Shown in pieces: positions 1 through 7,603 of a stretch of 64,000 bases of DNA (its first letter is position 1; the number at the start of each line of letters is the position of its first letter). The translations under genes and the position numbers were made by a program. This DNA is from Streptomyces sp. CB01580 (GTDB lineage Bacteria; Actinomycetota; Actinomycetes; Streptomycetales; Streptomycetaceae). The notes under the pieces are model-generated. The model saw only the letters and a program-made list of their open reading frames with translations, searched no databases and had not been told where the DNA came from. Location of the stretch: positions 507,853 through 571,852 of the forward strand of contig NZ_LIXJ01000002.1 in assembly GCF_001905795.1 (NCBI RefSeq), given 5' to 3'.

Positions 1-314
1 GGGATGTGTTCCGGTTGTCCGCGGGCCGGGCCGGGCGCGATGCCTGTCCGCGGGCCGGGCCATGACGGTACGGGGCGATCGCGAAGGGTGGGACGTTGCC
101 GGCGTCGTCTCGGGGGCGGAACGGAGAAGGGCCGCACGCGGTGCGCCGGGCGACGGACGGCGCGGTGCACGGGGCGACGAGCCGGGCCGGGGCCGGGGAG
201 AGGGACGGGGAGCAGGGCGCGGCGCCGCTGCTCGACGGCATACCGCGCCAGCGCCGTACCGAGGAACCGGCGGACCGTGCGCCCGCTCGCGCCGCCGTCA
301 CCGCCCCCGCGGCC

Positions 315-1022
315 ATGTCCGTGTCCTCCTCCGTCTCCGGTTCGCCGGCGTCCGTCGCGTCCTTCGCGTCCTTCGCGTCCGCGCCGCGCCGGGCCCGATG
401 GGCGCGACTGCTGCCGACCCCCGCCGGCACCCCTTTCACCTTCGGGTACCTGCTGGTGCTGGCCGCCACGTCCCTCTTCATGGCGCACGCCGATCCGCAC
501 ACCGTCGAGGAGCTGCTGAGCGCGTCGAGCACGGACGTCGCGCACCTCGGCCGGACCCCGCTGCTCGTGCTGGGCGCCAGCGCCCTGTGGGTCGTGGACG
601 GGTTCGCCTCCCCGTACGTCCTCGGCTTCGCCCTCGTACTGACCGCCCTGGAACGCCGCATCGGCGGGTGGCGCACCGCCGGGGTGTTCCTGCTCGGCCA
701 TGTCGTGGCGACGCTCGCCACGGAGATCCCGGTCGGGCTGTCCGTGGTGGCCGGACACCTGCCGAGATCCTCGCTGCACCGGCTCGACTACGGCATCAGC
801 TTCGGGCTGATGGCGAGCGTCGGCGCGCTCGCCGGGCTGCTCACGCCGTGGCTGCGGGCGCTGGTGCTCGGCGGGGTCGGCGCGATGCTGCTGAACGATC
901 TCCTCCGGCTCGCCGATCCCCTGGCCGACTGGGGGCACCCGCTGGCGCTGCTGCTGGGCGTGGCCTGCTGGCCGCTCCTGCGCAGGACCGGGACCGGGGG
1001 CGGGGGCGGACGGCCGGGCTGA
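315..1022 (+). CDS. rhomboid-like integral membrane protein
   Basis: A 235-residue hydrophobic protein with about six membrane segments, beginning after a short Ser/Ala-rich N-terminus. The opening (LLPTPAGTPFTFGYLLVL) and the STDVAHLGRTPLLVL stretch are typical of the 'rhomboid-like' proteins common in Streptomyces. The rhomboid catalytic Ser (GxSG) and His are not evident, so proteolytic activity should not be assumed. The frame is open upstream to a TTG at 96 that has a plausible Shine-Dalgarno (AAGGGTGG). The extra 73 residues would be low-complexity and Ala/Arg-rich, so the ATG at 315 is preferred, but the start is uncertain. The substrate is unknown. It is the last plus-strand gene before the transposon. 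Confidence 0.7.
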   Translation: MSVSSSVSGSPASVASFASFASAPRRARWARLLPTPAGTPFTFGYLLVLAATSLFMAHADPHTVEELLSASSTDVAHLGRTPLLVLGASALWVVDGFASPYVLGFALVLTALERRIGGWRTAGVFLLGHVVATLATEIPVGLSVVAGHLPRSSLHRLDYGISFGLMASVGALAGLLTPWLRALVLGGVGAMLLNDLLRLADPLADWGHPLALLLGVACWPLLRRTGTGGGGGRPG

Positions 1023-1107
1023 GTGCGCGGGAGGCGCGCGGTCCCGGGGGCCGGGGAGGCCGGGACGAGCGTGCGGGAGGCGCGGTCCGGGAGCCCCGGC
1101 CCGCCGC

Positions 1108-1302
1108 TCAGTCGTCGTCGCCGCTGCCCCGGCCCCCGCCCCCGTTTCCGCCCTTCTGGGAGCGGCGCGCCAACTCGCCCGCGGCGAGCGTCACATGCGC
1201 CACGCCGCGGGCCCAGCGCGGTCCGCCGCGGGCCGCCCACACGACGCACACGCACCCGCCGACGGCGAGCGCCAGGACCCCGACCAGTACCAGAACAGCC
1301 AT
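1108..1302 (-). CDS. small single-pass membrane protein, hypothetical
   Basis: A 64-residue protein. One N-terminal membrane helix (MAVLVLVGVLALAVGGCVCV) is followed by a basic segment and a Gly-rich tail ending GSGDDD. The ATG at 1302 is preceded by GGGGGA at good spacing, which is why the longer 128-residue reading of the same frame is not used. It is convergent with the rhomboid-like gene and lies just outside the left end of the transposon. Function unknown; it resembles the many short membrane proteins of streptomycetes only in general design. Confidence 0.5.
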   Translation of the reverse strand: MAVLVLVGVLALAVGGCVCVVWAARGGPRWARGVAHVTLAAGELARRSQKGGNGGGGRGSGDDD

Positions 1303-1418
1303 GCTTCCCCCTGAGTATCCGTATGGTTCCGGGATCCTCTCAGGTCGCGAAGGGCGGCTGCCAAGCGGCGTGGCACGCGGCGGCCAGAACGGACGGGGCG
1401 GCCGTGGCGGACAGCTTC

Positions 1419-1524
1419 TGTCGGGTGCCGTTTCGCATTGCGTCGGCTCCGATGTCCTAGCTGCGGGGCGAAGAGATGGGTTGCGCTGTGCCATCAGGTT
1501 TCGTGCAGATTGACTCTTCGTTTT
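1419..1524. repeat. left end of the Tn7-like element with TnsB-type repeats
   Basis: Begins TGTCGGGTGCCGTTTCGC. Three TTTCG/CTTCG-type motifs point into the element: near 1431, at 1495-1504 (CAGGTTTCGT) and at 1514-1524 (CTCTTCGTTTT). The last two are exact inverted copies of motifs at the other end. Three sites here against four at the right end recalls the asymmetric TnsB-binding arrays of Tn7 ends. Binding is inferred. Confidence 0.55.
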
Positions 1525-1635
1525 CCGTCCGCTGCTGCGGCAGGCGGGGGCTTGCGAAAACCATTGGTGCCAGGCTTGCTCCGCTGATGGACTGACGTCC
1601 TACCGTGAGTCTGCCGCGTGACGGAGGTAGTGGTT

Positions 1636-2391
1636 GTGACAGGTTATGGCGTGCTTGCCGAGGTGTACGAATGGCTCATCTCGGATGCGAAGTTGCCTCC
1701 AGCAGAGTTCGTTGCGTCGTTCGACGACGTCCTCAATCTCCTGCCGTCGAACGCTCAGGTCCTCGACTGTTCTTGCGGAACCGGACAGTTGGCGGTTGGT
1801 CTCGCCGGTCGTGGCATGCAGGTTGTCGCAACTGACGCCAGCGAGGCGATGGTTCGTCGGACTGCAGAGTTGGCCGAGGAGTTCGGGGCATCCGTCCGGA
1901 CCGTACGGGCGAACTGGGAAGAGTTGCCCGACCATTTCCAGGACAACACGTTCGACATGGTGTTCTGCGTTGGCAACTCGCTTCACCACGCCGCGGGCGC
2001 GACAGGCAGGGGCGCTGCTCTGGAGTCGATGTCACGGCTTCTGCGCCCAGGCGGGCGCTTGGTGCTCACATCCCGCACTTGGGAACTCGTGAGGGCCAGA
2101 GGTTCCCGGCTGGACATCTGGGACCGACTCGTCCGACGAAACGGTCGCGATGCCGTCGTAATTTACCGCTGGGAGATTGCGCCGCATTGGGAGGATGAGC
2201 ACCACATCGAGATTGCGATCGCCCAAGTTGATGCGACTGGGCCGGTTCTTGTCCGCTCGGAACTGCTGTCCTGCTGGCCCTACCGGTACGAGGAACTCGA
2301 AGTCGAGCTGCACCAGGTCGGACTCCAAACGGAACTGAGCACGTTCGATCTTGACGCCGAGAACTACATGGTGGTCGCGAGCAAGGTATAA
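1636..2391 (+). CDS. class I SAM-dependent methyltransferase (transposon cargo)
   Basis: 251 residues with a Rossmann methyltransferase fold. Motif I reads VLDCSCGTGQL (about residues 43-53), the acidic end of strand 2 is VVATDAS, and the post-I/IV region is FDMVFCVGNSLHH followed by LRPGGRLVLTSRT. This fits the Methyltransf_11/25 group acting on small molecules rather than a DNA methylase (no DPPY/NPPY motif). The GTG at 1636 is chosen because GGAGG lies seven bases upstream; a GTG six codons earlier lacks such a site. GC content and codon use are visibly lower than in the flanking core genes. It is the only cargo between the left end and tniQ, with which it is convergent (11 bp between stops). 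Substrate unknown. Confidence 0.85.
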   Translation: MTGYGVLAEVYEWLISDAKLPPAEFVASFDDVLNLLPSNAQVLDCSCGTGQLAVGLAGRGMQVVATDASEAMVRRTAELAEEFGASVRTVRANWEELPDHFQDNTFDMVFCVGNSLHHAAGATGRGAALESMSRLLRPGGRLVLTSRTWELVRARGSRLDIWDRLVRRNGRDAVVIYRWEIAPHWEDEHHIEIAIAQVDATGPVLVRSELLSCWPYRYEELEVELHQVGLQTELSTFDLDAENYMVVASKV

Positions 2392-2402
2392 ACACCGGAC
2401 TC

Positions 2403-3542
2403 TCAGTCCTTGGCGTCGGAAGCTCGGCGCATGTCCGCGACCTCTTTGCGCATGAGTTCGTCGGTGCGTGTGCTGTGCCAGATGGTTCCTTCCCACTTCT
2501 CGTATCGGTGTTCGCGGTCACGCAGGAGGACCGGTTTGAGGTGGCTGTGGAAGAGGAGTGTGCGGCCCTGGTCCTTGCGGGTGCGGCTGAACCACATCGC
2601 GCCCTTTTCGTGACGGGCGAGCCGGTTCGCTGCGAGGCCGGAGAGCTTGCCGTGCATCCGGCCGGGCGTGTAGGCCGTCAGGGGTTGGCTGGGCGGGCGC
2701 CAGGAGTCGGCGAGGGACCAGTGCGCGATGGCGTCCCCCTTGCGGTCGGGCGGGCTGTAGGGGTAGGTGATGCGGTTGCTGACCTCCGTGAAGAAGCGGG
2801 CTTGCTCGGCCTTGGTGCCGTCGGCCATCTGCCGCCAGTGGGGTGAGGCGATCAGGGGTGCCAGGGCAACGGCCTCGGGATAGACCGCTGCGAACATCCG
2901 CGAGGTGCTGTAGCCGATGTACTCCTGCTTCTCTCGGTCGAACGGGATGAGGAGGTCGATGCGGTCGTCCCAGGCGTCCCAGGTGCCGAATGGGACCGGG
3001 TAGCCGTCGACGGACCAGATGTGTGCGCAGAGCATGAGGCCGCTCAGCACGGCGTCGTAGGTGGCGGCCCAGCCGTAGCGGCTGAGGATGCGCAGGTGTT
3101 TGCGCTGGGCGTCGACGACTTCGGGGAGCCGGGTGAGGTCGACGGCGGGATGGTCGATGTCGGGCGGGCCGATCCAGGTGCGGTGGCGCAGGCAGATGTA
3201 GCGGTGGTGGGGCAGGAGCCGGGTCACTTTGCCACCGGGGTGCCGGGCGTCGCAGCGGTGGCAGCCGGTTTGGGGCTGGTGGCGGAACATCGTCCAGTTG
3301 GGTCGTGGTGTGCGCAGTTCGGGCAGGGCTCCGGCGAGGGCGTGGACGGTGCGTCCGGTGAGCGCGGAGAGGCGTTCGGGGACGACGACGCGGCGCATGC
3401 CGCCGGACTTCTCGCGCTCGGTGACCTGTGTCCAGAGGTCGTTGATGTCGAGGCCGTGAAGGGTGGCCAGACGCCCGATGTAGGAGGCGGGGATCTCGTG
3501 CCGGGCGGGCGGAACGGGATCGGGTAGTCGTCGGATAGGCAT
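2403..3542 (-). CDS. tniQ: TniQ/TnsD-family target-selection protein
   Basis: 379 residues. The N-terminal TniQ region is followed by a zinc ribbon with C94-x2-C97 (CHRCDARHPGG) and C117-x2-H120 (YICLRHR), the family signature. Family members select the target site together with the TnsC/TniB ATPase. The length is intermediate between short TniQ proteins and TnsD, and no extra C-terminal DNA-binding domain is recognised. The start overlaps the tniB stop (TGATG), making it the last gene of the coupled tnsA-tniA-tniB-tniQ operon. As the only TniQ-type protein it must serve whatever targeting the element uses. Confidence 0.88.
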   Translation of the reverse strand: MPIRRLPDPVPPARHEIPASYIGRLATLHGLDINDLWTQVTEREKSGGMRRVVVPERLSALTGRTVHALAGALPELRTPRPNWTMFRHQPQTGCHRCDARHPGGKVTRLLPHHRYICLRHRTWIGPPDIDHPAVDLTRLPEVVDAQRKHLRILSRYGWAATYDAVLSGLMLCAHIWSVDGYPVPFGTWDAWDDRIDLLIPFDREKQEYIGYSTSRMFAAVYPEAVALAPLIASPHWRQMADGTKAEQARFFTEVSNRITYPYSPPDRKGDAIAHWSLADSWRPPSQPLTAYTPGRMHGKLSGLAANRLARHEKGAMWFSRTRKDQGRTLLFHSHLKPVLLRDREHRYEKWEGTIWHSTRTDELMRKEVADMRRASDAKD

Positions 3543-4612
3543 CAGGCCACGCGCCTCCGTTTCCTCGCAGGTCTGGCGGGGGCGGTGCGCTTCTCGGATT
3601 GCTCGGCCGCGTAGTCGACGGGGACGGCCTGAAGGAGGTCCTCGGTGATGCGCTCGCTCTCGTCCTCGATGGCGAGGACGGCGGCGCCACGGATGATCTG
3701 GGAAAGGCTGCCGATCATGCCGCCGGTGCGGTGGAAGAGGTACTCGCTCAGCCCGGCCAGCGTGCCGGGCGTGTGGTGGTGCAGCCGGAGGGTGGATTCC
3801 AGGGTGCCCACCAGGGCCCGCCAGGCGTCCTGGTCCTCGGCGGTGGCGTGCGTGAAGGGGGCGGCGGGGATGACGACGAAGCGTCCGGCGATCTGCTCTC
3901 CCCGGGTGCCCCTGAACAGACCCTTGGACTCGACGTCGATGCCGGCGTAGGCGAAGGTGGCGGGAAGCCGTTCGGCGAAGTACTTCAGCTGGTCGGATGC
4001 TTCGGCCCCGGAGCGGGTGGCGAGAGTCAGGTTGTGGATCTCGTCGACGAGCACCAGGTCGACACGGACATGGGCGGCCGTCGCGCAGACGGCGTCGACG
4101 ATGTCGGTCACGTTGGCCCGGGAGGGGAAGGTCAGCCCGAAGAAGCGGGCGAACTCCATCGCGAGCATCTTCGGCGTGGCCGCGGGTGGGACGGTGACGT
4201 AGAGGACCGGGAGCCGGTTGCGGTCGCGGGGGTGCCGCTTGCGGACGGCCAGTTCGTGAGCCCGTCCGAGCTGGGTCAGGGCGGTCGTTTTCCCGGTGCC
4301 GGAGGCGCCGGAGAGGATCACACCGCGGCGGGCGGAGATCTGGTTTCGGTTGAGCTGGATCAGCAACCGGGAAGTGGTGGTGACCTTGCGGATGACCGGA
4401 GTGTGCACCATCGGCAGATCGGCGTGATACTCGCGGCGCTGTTCGTCCTCACGCACCCGTTCCCGCGGACTCAGCGCCGCCCGTTCGGCGGCGGTCAGCG
4501 GCCGGGGCGGGACCGGCTCGTGGTCGACGAAGTGACGCCAGCCCTCCTTGCTGGTCAGCGGGTTATCCGGCGGAGCCTCCGGGTCCGGGGCGGATGGGGA
4601 GGGCGTGTTCAT
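3542..4612 (-). CDS. tniB: TniB/TnsC-family AAA+ transposition regulator
   Basis: 356 residues. Walker A is GASGTGKTT (about 102-110) and Walker B is LVLVDEIHNL (about 187-195). In this family the ATPase bridges the target selector and the transposase and confers target immunity. The ATG at 4612 overlaps the tniA stop by four bases (ATGA); the frame is open far upstream but that DNA is covered by tniA. The Arg/Lys-rich C-terminus (RPARKRRRVA) could contact DNA or TniQ. All catalytic residues visible at this level are intact. Confidence 0.9.
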   Translation of the reverse strand: MNTPSPSAPDPEAPPDNPLTSKEGWRHFVDHEPVPPRPLTAAERAALSPRERVREDEQRREYHADLPMVHTPVIRKVTTTSRLLIQLNRNQISARRGVILSGASGTGKTTALTQLGRAHELAVRKRHPRDRNRLPVLYVTVPPAATPKMLAMEFARFFGLTFPSRANVTDIVDAVCATAAHVRVDLVLVDEIHNLTLATRSGAEASDQLKYFAERLPATFAYAGIDVESKGLFRGTRGEQIAGRFVVIPAAPFTHATAEDQDAWRALVGTLESTLRLHHHTPGTLAGLSEYLFHRTGGMIGSLSQIIRGAAVLAIEDESERITEDLLQAVPVDYAAEQSEKRTAPARPARKRRRVA

Positions 4613-6645
4613 AGCCACCTCTCGGCTTCTGCGTGCGCGTCGAAGAGTCCGAACTCCGCCACCGCCGCGGGCGGCTGGGCCTCGGGCTCGGGCTCCGGCT
4701 CCGTGCGGTGCTCGGTCTCGGGTGCTGCGGCGGGCGCGGGGATGGGACGGGCGGTGCGGGTGCGGGCGGCGACCTTGGCCGACCGGGTGTCCGGGCCGTG
4801 CTCGGCGCGGGTGAGCAGGTCGTCCAGGACGCGGGCGATGGCCGTCTCGTTGGTGTCGTCCAGTCCGGCCTCGGCCGCAAGGCGGCGCGCGTGCTGCCAG
4901 GTGAAGTCCGCGAACGGTGCGTTGACCAGCGGCCACTGCGTCCAGGGCGCGGTGACCCAGCCGTCCGATGTGCGGACGAACACCTGGGACAGGTCGTAGG
5001 GGTCGTAGTGCACCTCCCACAGACCGCGCTTGGCGGTGATCCCGGAGTGCTCGCGCCGATGCGGCCCCAGGTCGGGGCTGTCGTAGGTGCGGTAACTGAT
5101 CTGGATGCCGTAGTCGTTGATCGCCCGCCAGGCCACCGGCAGCAACTCCAGATAGTCCTCGCCGCGCAGCACGAGCGGCAGGTAGCCGGAGGCTGCCACC
5201 AGGGAGGCGTACTTGTCGTTCGGTGACATCGCCGTCTTCGGACGGAACGGGTCGCGCAGAGCGCTGTGCGGCCTGGCTTGCCACCCGGCCAGCAGCCACT
5301 CATCCAGTAGGTCCTGAAGCTCCGGAACGGTCCAGACGGCCTGGTCCTCGACACGCTCGCCGCGGCGGGAGACATCCCGGCCGGTGTAGCCGGCCAGGTG
5401 CTGCGTGAACAGGGTGTTGATCGAGGAGAAGGTGGCCTCCACGATCGCCTTGTCGGTCGGCGTGCGCGGACGTGCCCGCTGCACCGAGATGCCGAGCCGT
5501 TCGCAGGCCCGGACGAAGGTGTCCGAGATGAACACCTTCCCGCCGTCGATGACGACGGTGTCCGGCACGATCACCGGTTTCGCCGCGACCTGTTCCATCC
5601 GCGTGTCCACGTCCAGCAGACGCATGTGCGGCATGCGGGAGGCAGCCATCCGCAGACTCGCGGACCAGCCGGGCCGCATCGGCTCGGGCACCAGCATCCG
5701 GGCCAGCAGCAGCGAGGCGTCCACCGCCTTGGTGCCCACCGGCCTTAGCACCGCGGCGCAGATGGTGCGGGTCGCGACATCGACCGCGATCGTCAAGTCC
5801 GCGCGGGCCGTCAGCCCTGAATCGAGTACCACCATCACGTCCAGCGGGGTGGAGTCGATCTGAACCTGTTCCCCGGGACGGTCCGCGAACGTCGGTGTGA
5901 ACGGCCCTTTCGGCCGGTTCGCCGTCTGCCGCCGCGTGACTGCCGAACCGAAGGTGTGCCGCCCCGTGGACAGCGCGTCGATCAGCTTGTAGAAGGTCCG
6001 CTGACTCGGCAGCGGCACCACCCCTTTGCCGTGGGTGGCTTCCACCAGCTTGACCACCCGGCGGATCAGCCGCGACCGGGTCCCGGTCGAGGCGTGTGTC
6101 TCCGCATCCAGGACCTCTTGGACGGCTGCCACCAGCCGGGCGTCCGCCCGCCCCGTCGCCTCCCAGGTCTGGGTCGTCCGCTGGTCCACCAGCCCCCAGA
6201 CTCCCTGCCGGACGTAGCGAGACCGTCGGCTCTGCACGGTCCGAACCGTCACCCCCAGCTCCCGTGCCTTCGCGGCCATCCGCTCCATCAACGAGAAGGC
6301 TGCCGGGTCATAGCCGGGGCGCGGCGGCGTGCCCGGTGCGGCGCCGAACGGCAGCCCGGTCTCGATCTCCACCATGTGCCGTTCCCACTCGCGGGCCGCC
6401 TCCTGTACCGACTCCGGCAACGTCGCCAGCAACCCTGACGGCTCCAGCACGGGCAGAAGCTCCGTGCCGGTGACGGCGAAGTCCGGCGCTGCCATCAGGT
6501 GCGACGCCAGCACCACCGATTCCGACCCTGCCACCGGGCGCAGCCGCACGGACGTACCGGCGAGCGCCACCACCTGGTGGTCCCCGCTGTCGTAGGTGAC
6601 CCAGTCCCCGGGCCGCAACACTGGCTTGCCCGGCCCGGCCGTCAC
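4609..6645 (-). CDS. tniA: TniA/TnsB-family DDE transposase
   Basis: 678 residues. The integrase core has the catalytic triad D264 (VQIDSTPLDV), D367 (VVIDGGKVFI) and E403 (KAIVEATF). Exactly 35 residues separate the second Asp from the Glu, the D,D(35)E pattern. A helical DNA-binding region precedes it, and a Mu-type C-terminal beta-barrel follows (WEVHYDPYDLSQVFVR). The C-terminus is a Pro/Glu-rich tail that may touch TniB. The GTG at 6645 is chosen because it overlaps the tnsA stop (GTGA) and has AGAGG upstream; an ATG at 6720 would overlap tnsA by 79 bases. It cuts and joins the 3' ends of the element. Confidence 0.92.
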   Translation of the reverse strand: MTAGPGKPVLRPGDWVTYDSGDHQVVALAGTSVRLRPVAGSESVVLASHLMAAPDFAVTGTELLPVLEPSGLLATLPESVQEAAREWERHMVEIETGLPFGAAPGTPPRPGYDPAAFSLMERMAAKARELGVTVRTVQSRRSRYVRQGVWGLVDQRTTQTWEATGRADARLVAAVQEVLDAETHASTGTRSRLIRRVVKLVEATHGKGVVPLPSQRTFYKLIDALSTGRHTFGSAVTRRQTANRPKGPFTPTFADRPGEQVQIDSTPLDVMVVLDSGLTARADLTIAVDVATRTICAAVLRPVGTKAVDASLLLARMLVPEPMRPGWSASLRMAASRMPHMRLLDVDTRMEQVAAKPVIVPDTVVIDGGKVFISDTFVRACERLGISVQRARPRTPTDKAIVEATFSSINTLFTQHLAGYTGRDVSRRGERVEDQAVWTVPELQDLLDEWLLAGWQARPHSALRDPFRPKTAMSPNDKYASLVAASGYLPLVLRGEDYLELLPVAWRAINDYGIQISYRTYDSPDLGPHRREHSGITAKRGLWEVHYDPYDLSQVFVRTSDGWVTAPWTQWPLVNAPFADFTWQHARRLAAEAGLDDTNETAIARVLDDLLTRAEHGPDTRSAKVAARTRTARPIPAPAAAPETEHRTEPEPEPEAQPPAAVAEFGLFDAHAEAERWL

Positions 6646-7280
6646 CGCGGCACCTCTGCTGACACCAGCGAGAGGGCATGCAGCGGCACCGACACATTCG
6701 CCGTCAGCTCGTGCAACCACAGCAGGTGGAACAGCACCGGCAGCACCCTGATCGGGTCACCAACTGCCGATGCGCCCGCCATCAGCGGCTGTGGCTCGGC
6801 GAACGCCGCCAGGAGATCGGAGGCCACCGACTCCAGCCTGTGCCGGGGGTGGCGGTAGCCCGCCAGCCAGCGCACATTGCGCACCATGATCGCGTCCGGC
6901 GCCCCCACCAGTCGGAACTCCCACCCGACCTGAGCGCAGGCTGTCCGCGTCGCCTCGAACTTCGCCACGTCCCGGGGCTTGCGCCGATCCGCCGGACGGC
7001 AGTCGACCACCAGCCCCGTGCCGTTGTCGCGGCGGGCGAAGTAGTCCGGTGCGTGCGAGACGCCCTTGCCCGCCTCCGACCGCCAGAACAGCCAGAACGG
7101 CTGTGAGGAGATCCCCACCACCGAGGCGTCGAAGTCCAGCAGCATCACATGATCGCGCTCCAGCCAGGACTCGTAGCCGATGTGCCCGCCCGCCGTGGAC
7201 GACCACCACAGCCCCGGCAGATGCCGCTGACCTTTGTACGACTTGAACGCGCGTACCGGTGCGACGTCCTCGAACCGCAC
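6642..7280 (-). CDS. tnsA: TnsA-like endonuclease subunit of the transposase
   Basis: 212 residues. TnsA cleaves the 5' ends of the element, allowing cut-and-paste movement. The restriction-endonuclease-like pattern is visible: E37 in GYESWLERD, D79 in HAPDYFAR, and the strand LVVDCRPAD (D93-x-R95). In classical TnsA the last motif ends in Lys (Q/E-x-K); here it is Arg, which may alter or weaken catalysis. GTG 7280 follows GGGGA with ten-base spacing, and an in-frame stop lies just upstream. First gene of the operon; its promoter must lie within or next to the right-end repeats, which allows autoregulation by TniA. Confidence 0.82.
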   Translation of the reverse strand: MRFEDVAPVRAFKSYKGQRHLPGLWWSSTAGGHIGYESWLERDHVMLLDFDASVVGISSQPFWLFWRSEAGKGVSHAPDYFARRDNGTGLVVDCRPADRRKPRDVAKFEATRTACAQVGWEFRLVGAPDAIMVRNVRWLAGYRHPRHRLESVASDLLAAFAEPQPLMAGASAVGDPIRVLPVLFHLLWLHELTANVSVPLHALSLVSAEVPR

Positions 7281-7425
7281 TGCCCAGGCATCCCCTCAGC
7301 GAAGCGCGGAACTCAGACCCGCCCCGGTCGGCGTACGCGACCTCGAACCCCTCCGCCGGCGGCCCGGAGACCCCGCCCGGCAGTACCCCTAACGAACCCG
7401 CCATGACCCACTAACCCGAGCCCGC

Positions 7426-7503
7426 GACGAAAGGTCACTCCGCAAGACGAAAGACCGGACGAAACCTGAAGCTGCAAAACGAAGAGATCCACGTCGCAGG
7501 ACA
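7426..7503. repeat. right end of the Tn7-like element with four TnsB-type repeats
   Basis: Four repeats on the plus strand: GACGAAA at 7426, 7446 and 7458, and AACGAAG at 7478 (spacing 20, 12 and 20 bases), ending in CAGGACA at 7503. ACGAAACCTG and AAAACGAAGAG are repeated in inverse orientation at the left end. The 145 bases between this array and the tnsA start contain no gene and probably hold its promoter. Confidence 0.55.
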
Positions 7504-7561
7504 CTTCCGTCCGATCGCTCACGGCGAACAGGGCTCGGGGAACAATGACGGACTCAGAAGC

Positions 7562-7582
7562 ATTGAGTCTGCATAGCTCAAC
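7562..7582 (+). promoter_or_regulatory. HAIR-type HspR operator upstream of lon
   Basis: ATTGAGT-N7-GCTCAAC closely matches the HAIR consensus CTTGAGT-N7-ACTCAAG bound by the heat-shock repressor HspR, which is known to control lon in Streptomyces. It ends 21 bases before the lon start codon. An overlapping perfect palindrome, GACTCA-N7-TGAGTC (7551-7569), may be a second site. Confidence 0.75.
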
Positions 7583-7603
7583 TTGACTGCCGAAGGGGAG
7601 ATC

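Larger units (their letters stand above)
1419..7503. mobile_element. Tn7-like transposon (tnsA-tniA-tniB-tniQ) with methyltransferase cargo
   Basis: An approximately 6.1-kb element inferred from a complete four-gene transposition operon on the minus strand plus matching ends. The proposed tips are TGTCGGGTGCCGT at 1419 and, reading inward from 7503, TGTCCTGCGACGT (9 of 13 identical). Inside them, both ends carry inward-facing copies of ACGAAACCTG (1495-1504 and 7459-7468) and AAAACGAAGAG (1514-1524 and 7476-7486). CTTC flanks both tips (1415-1418 and 7504-7507). This is one base short of the 5-bp duplication usual for this family, so the exact tips are provisional. Only one TniQ is present, with no TnsE, Cas genes or CRISPR array. 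All core genes are intact, so the element may still be mobile. Confidence 0.75.

Noticed and set aside
1419..7503. CRISPR-associated transposon (CAST)
   Set aside because: No cas gene and no repeat-spacer array anywhere in the window; only core Tn7-like genes.
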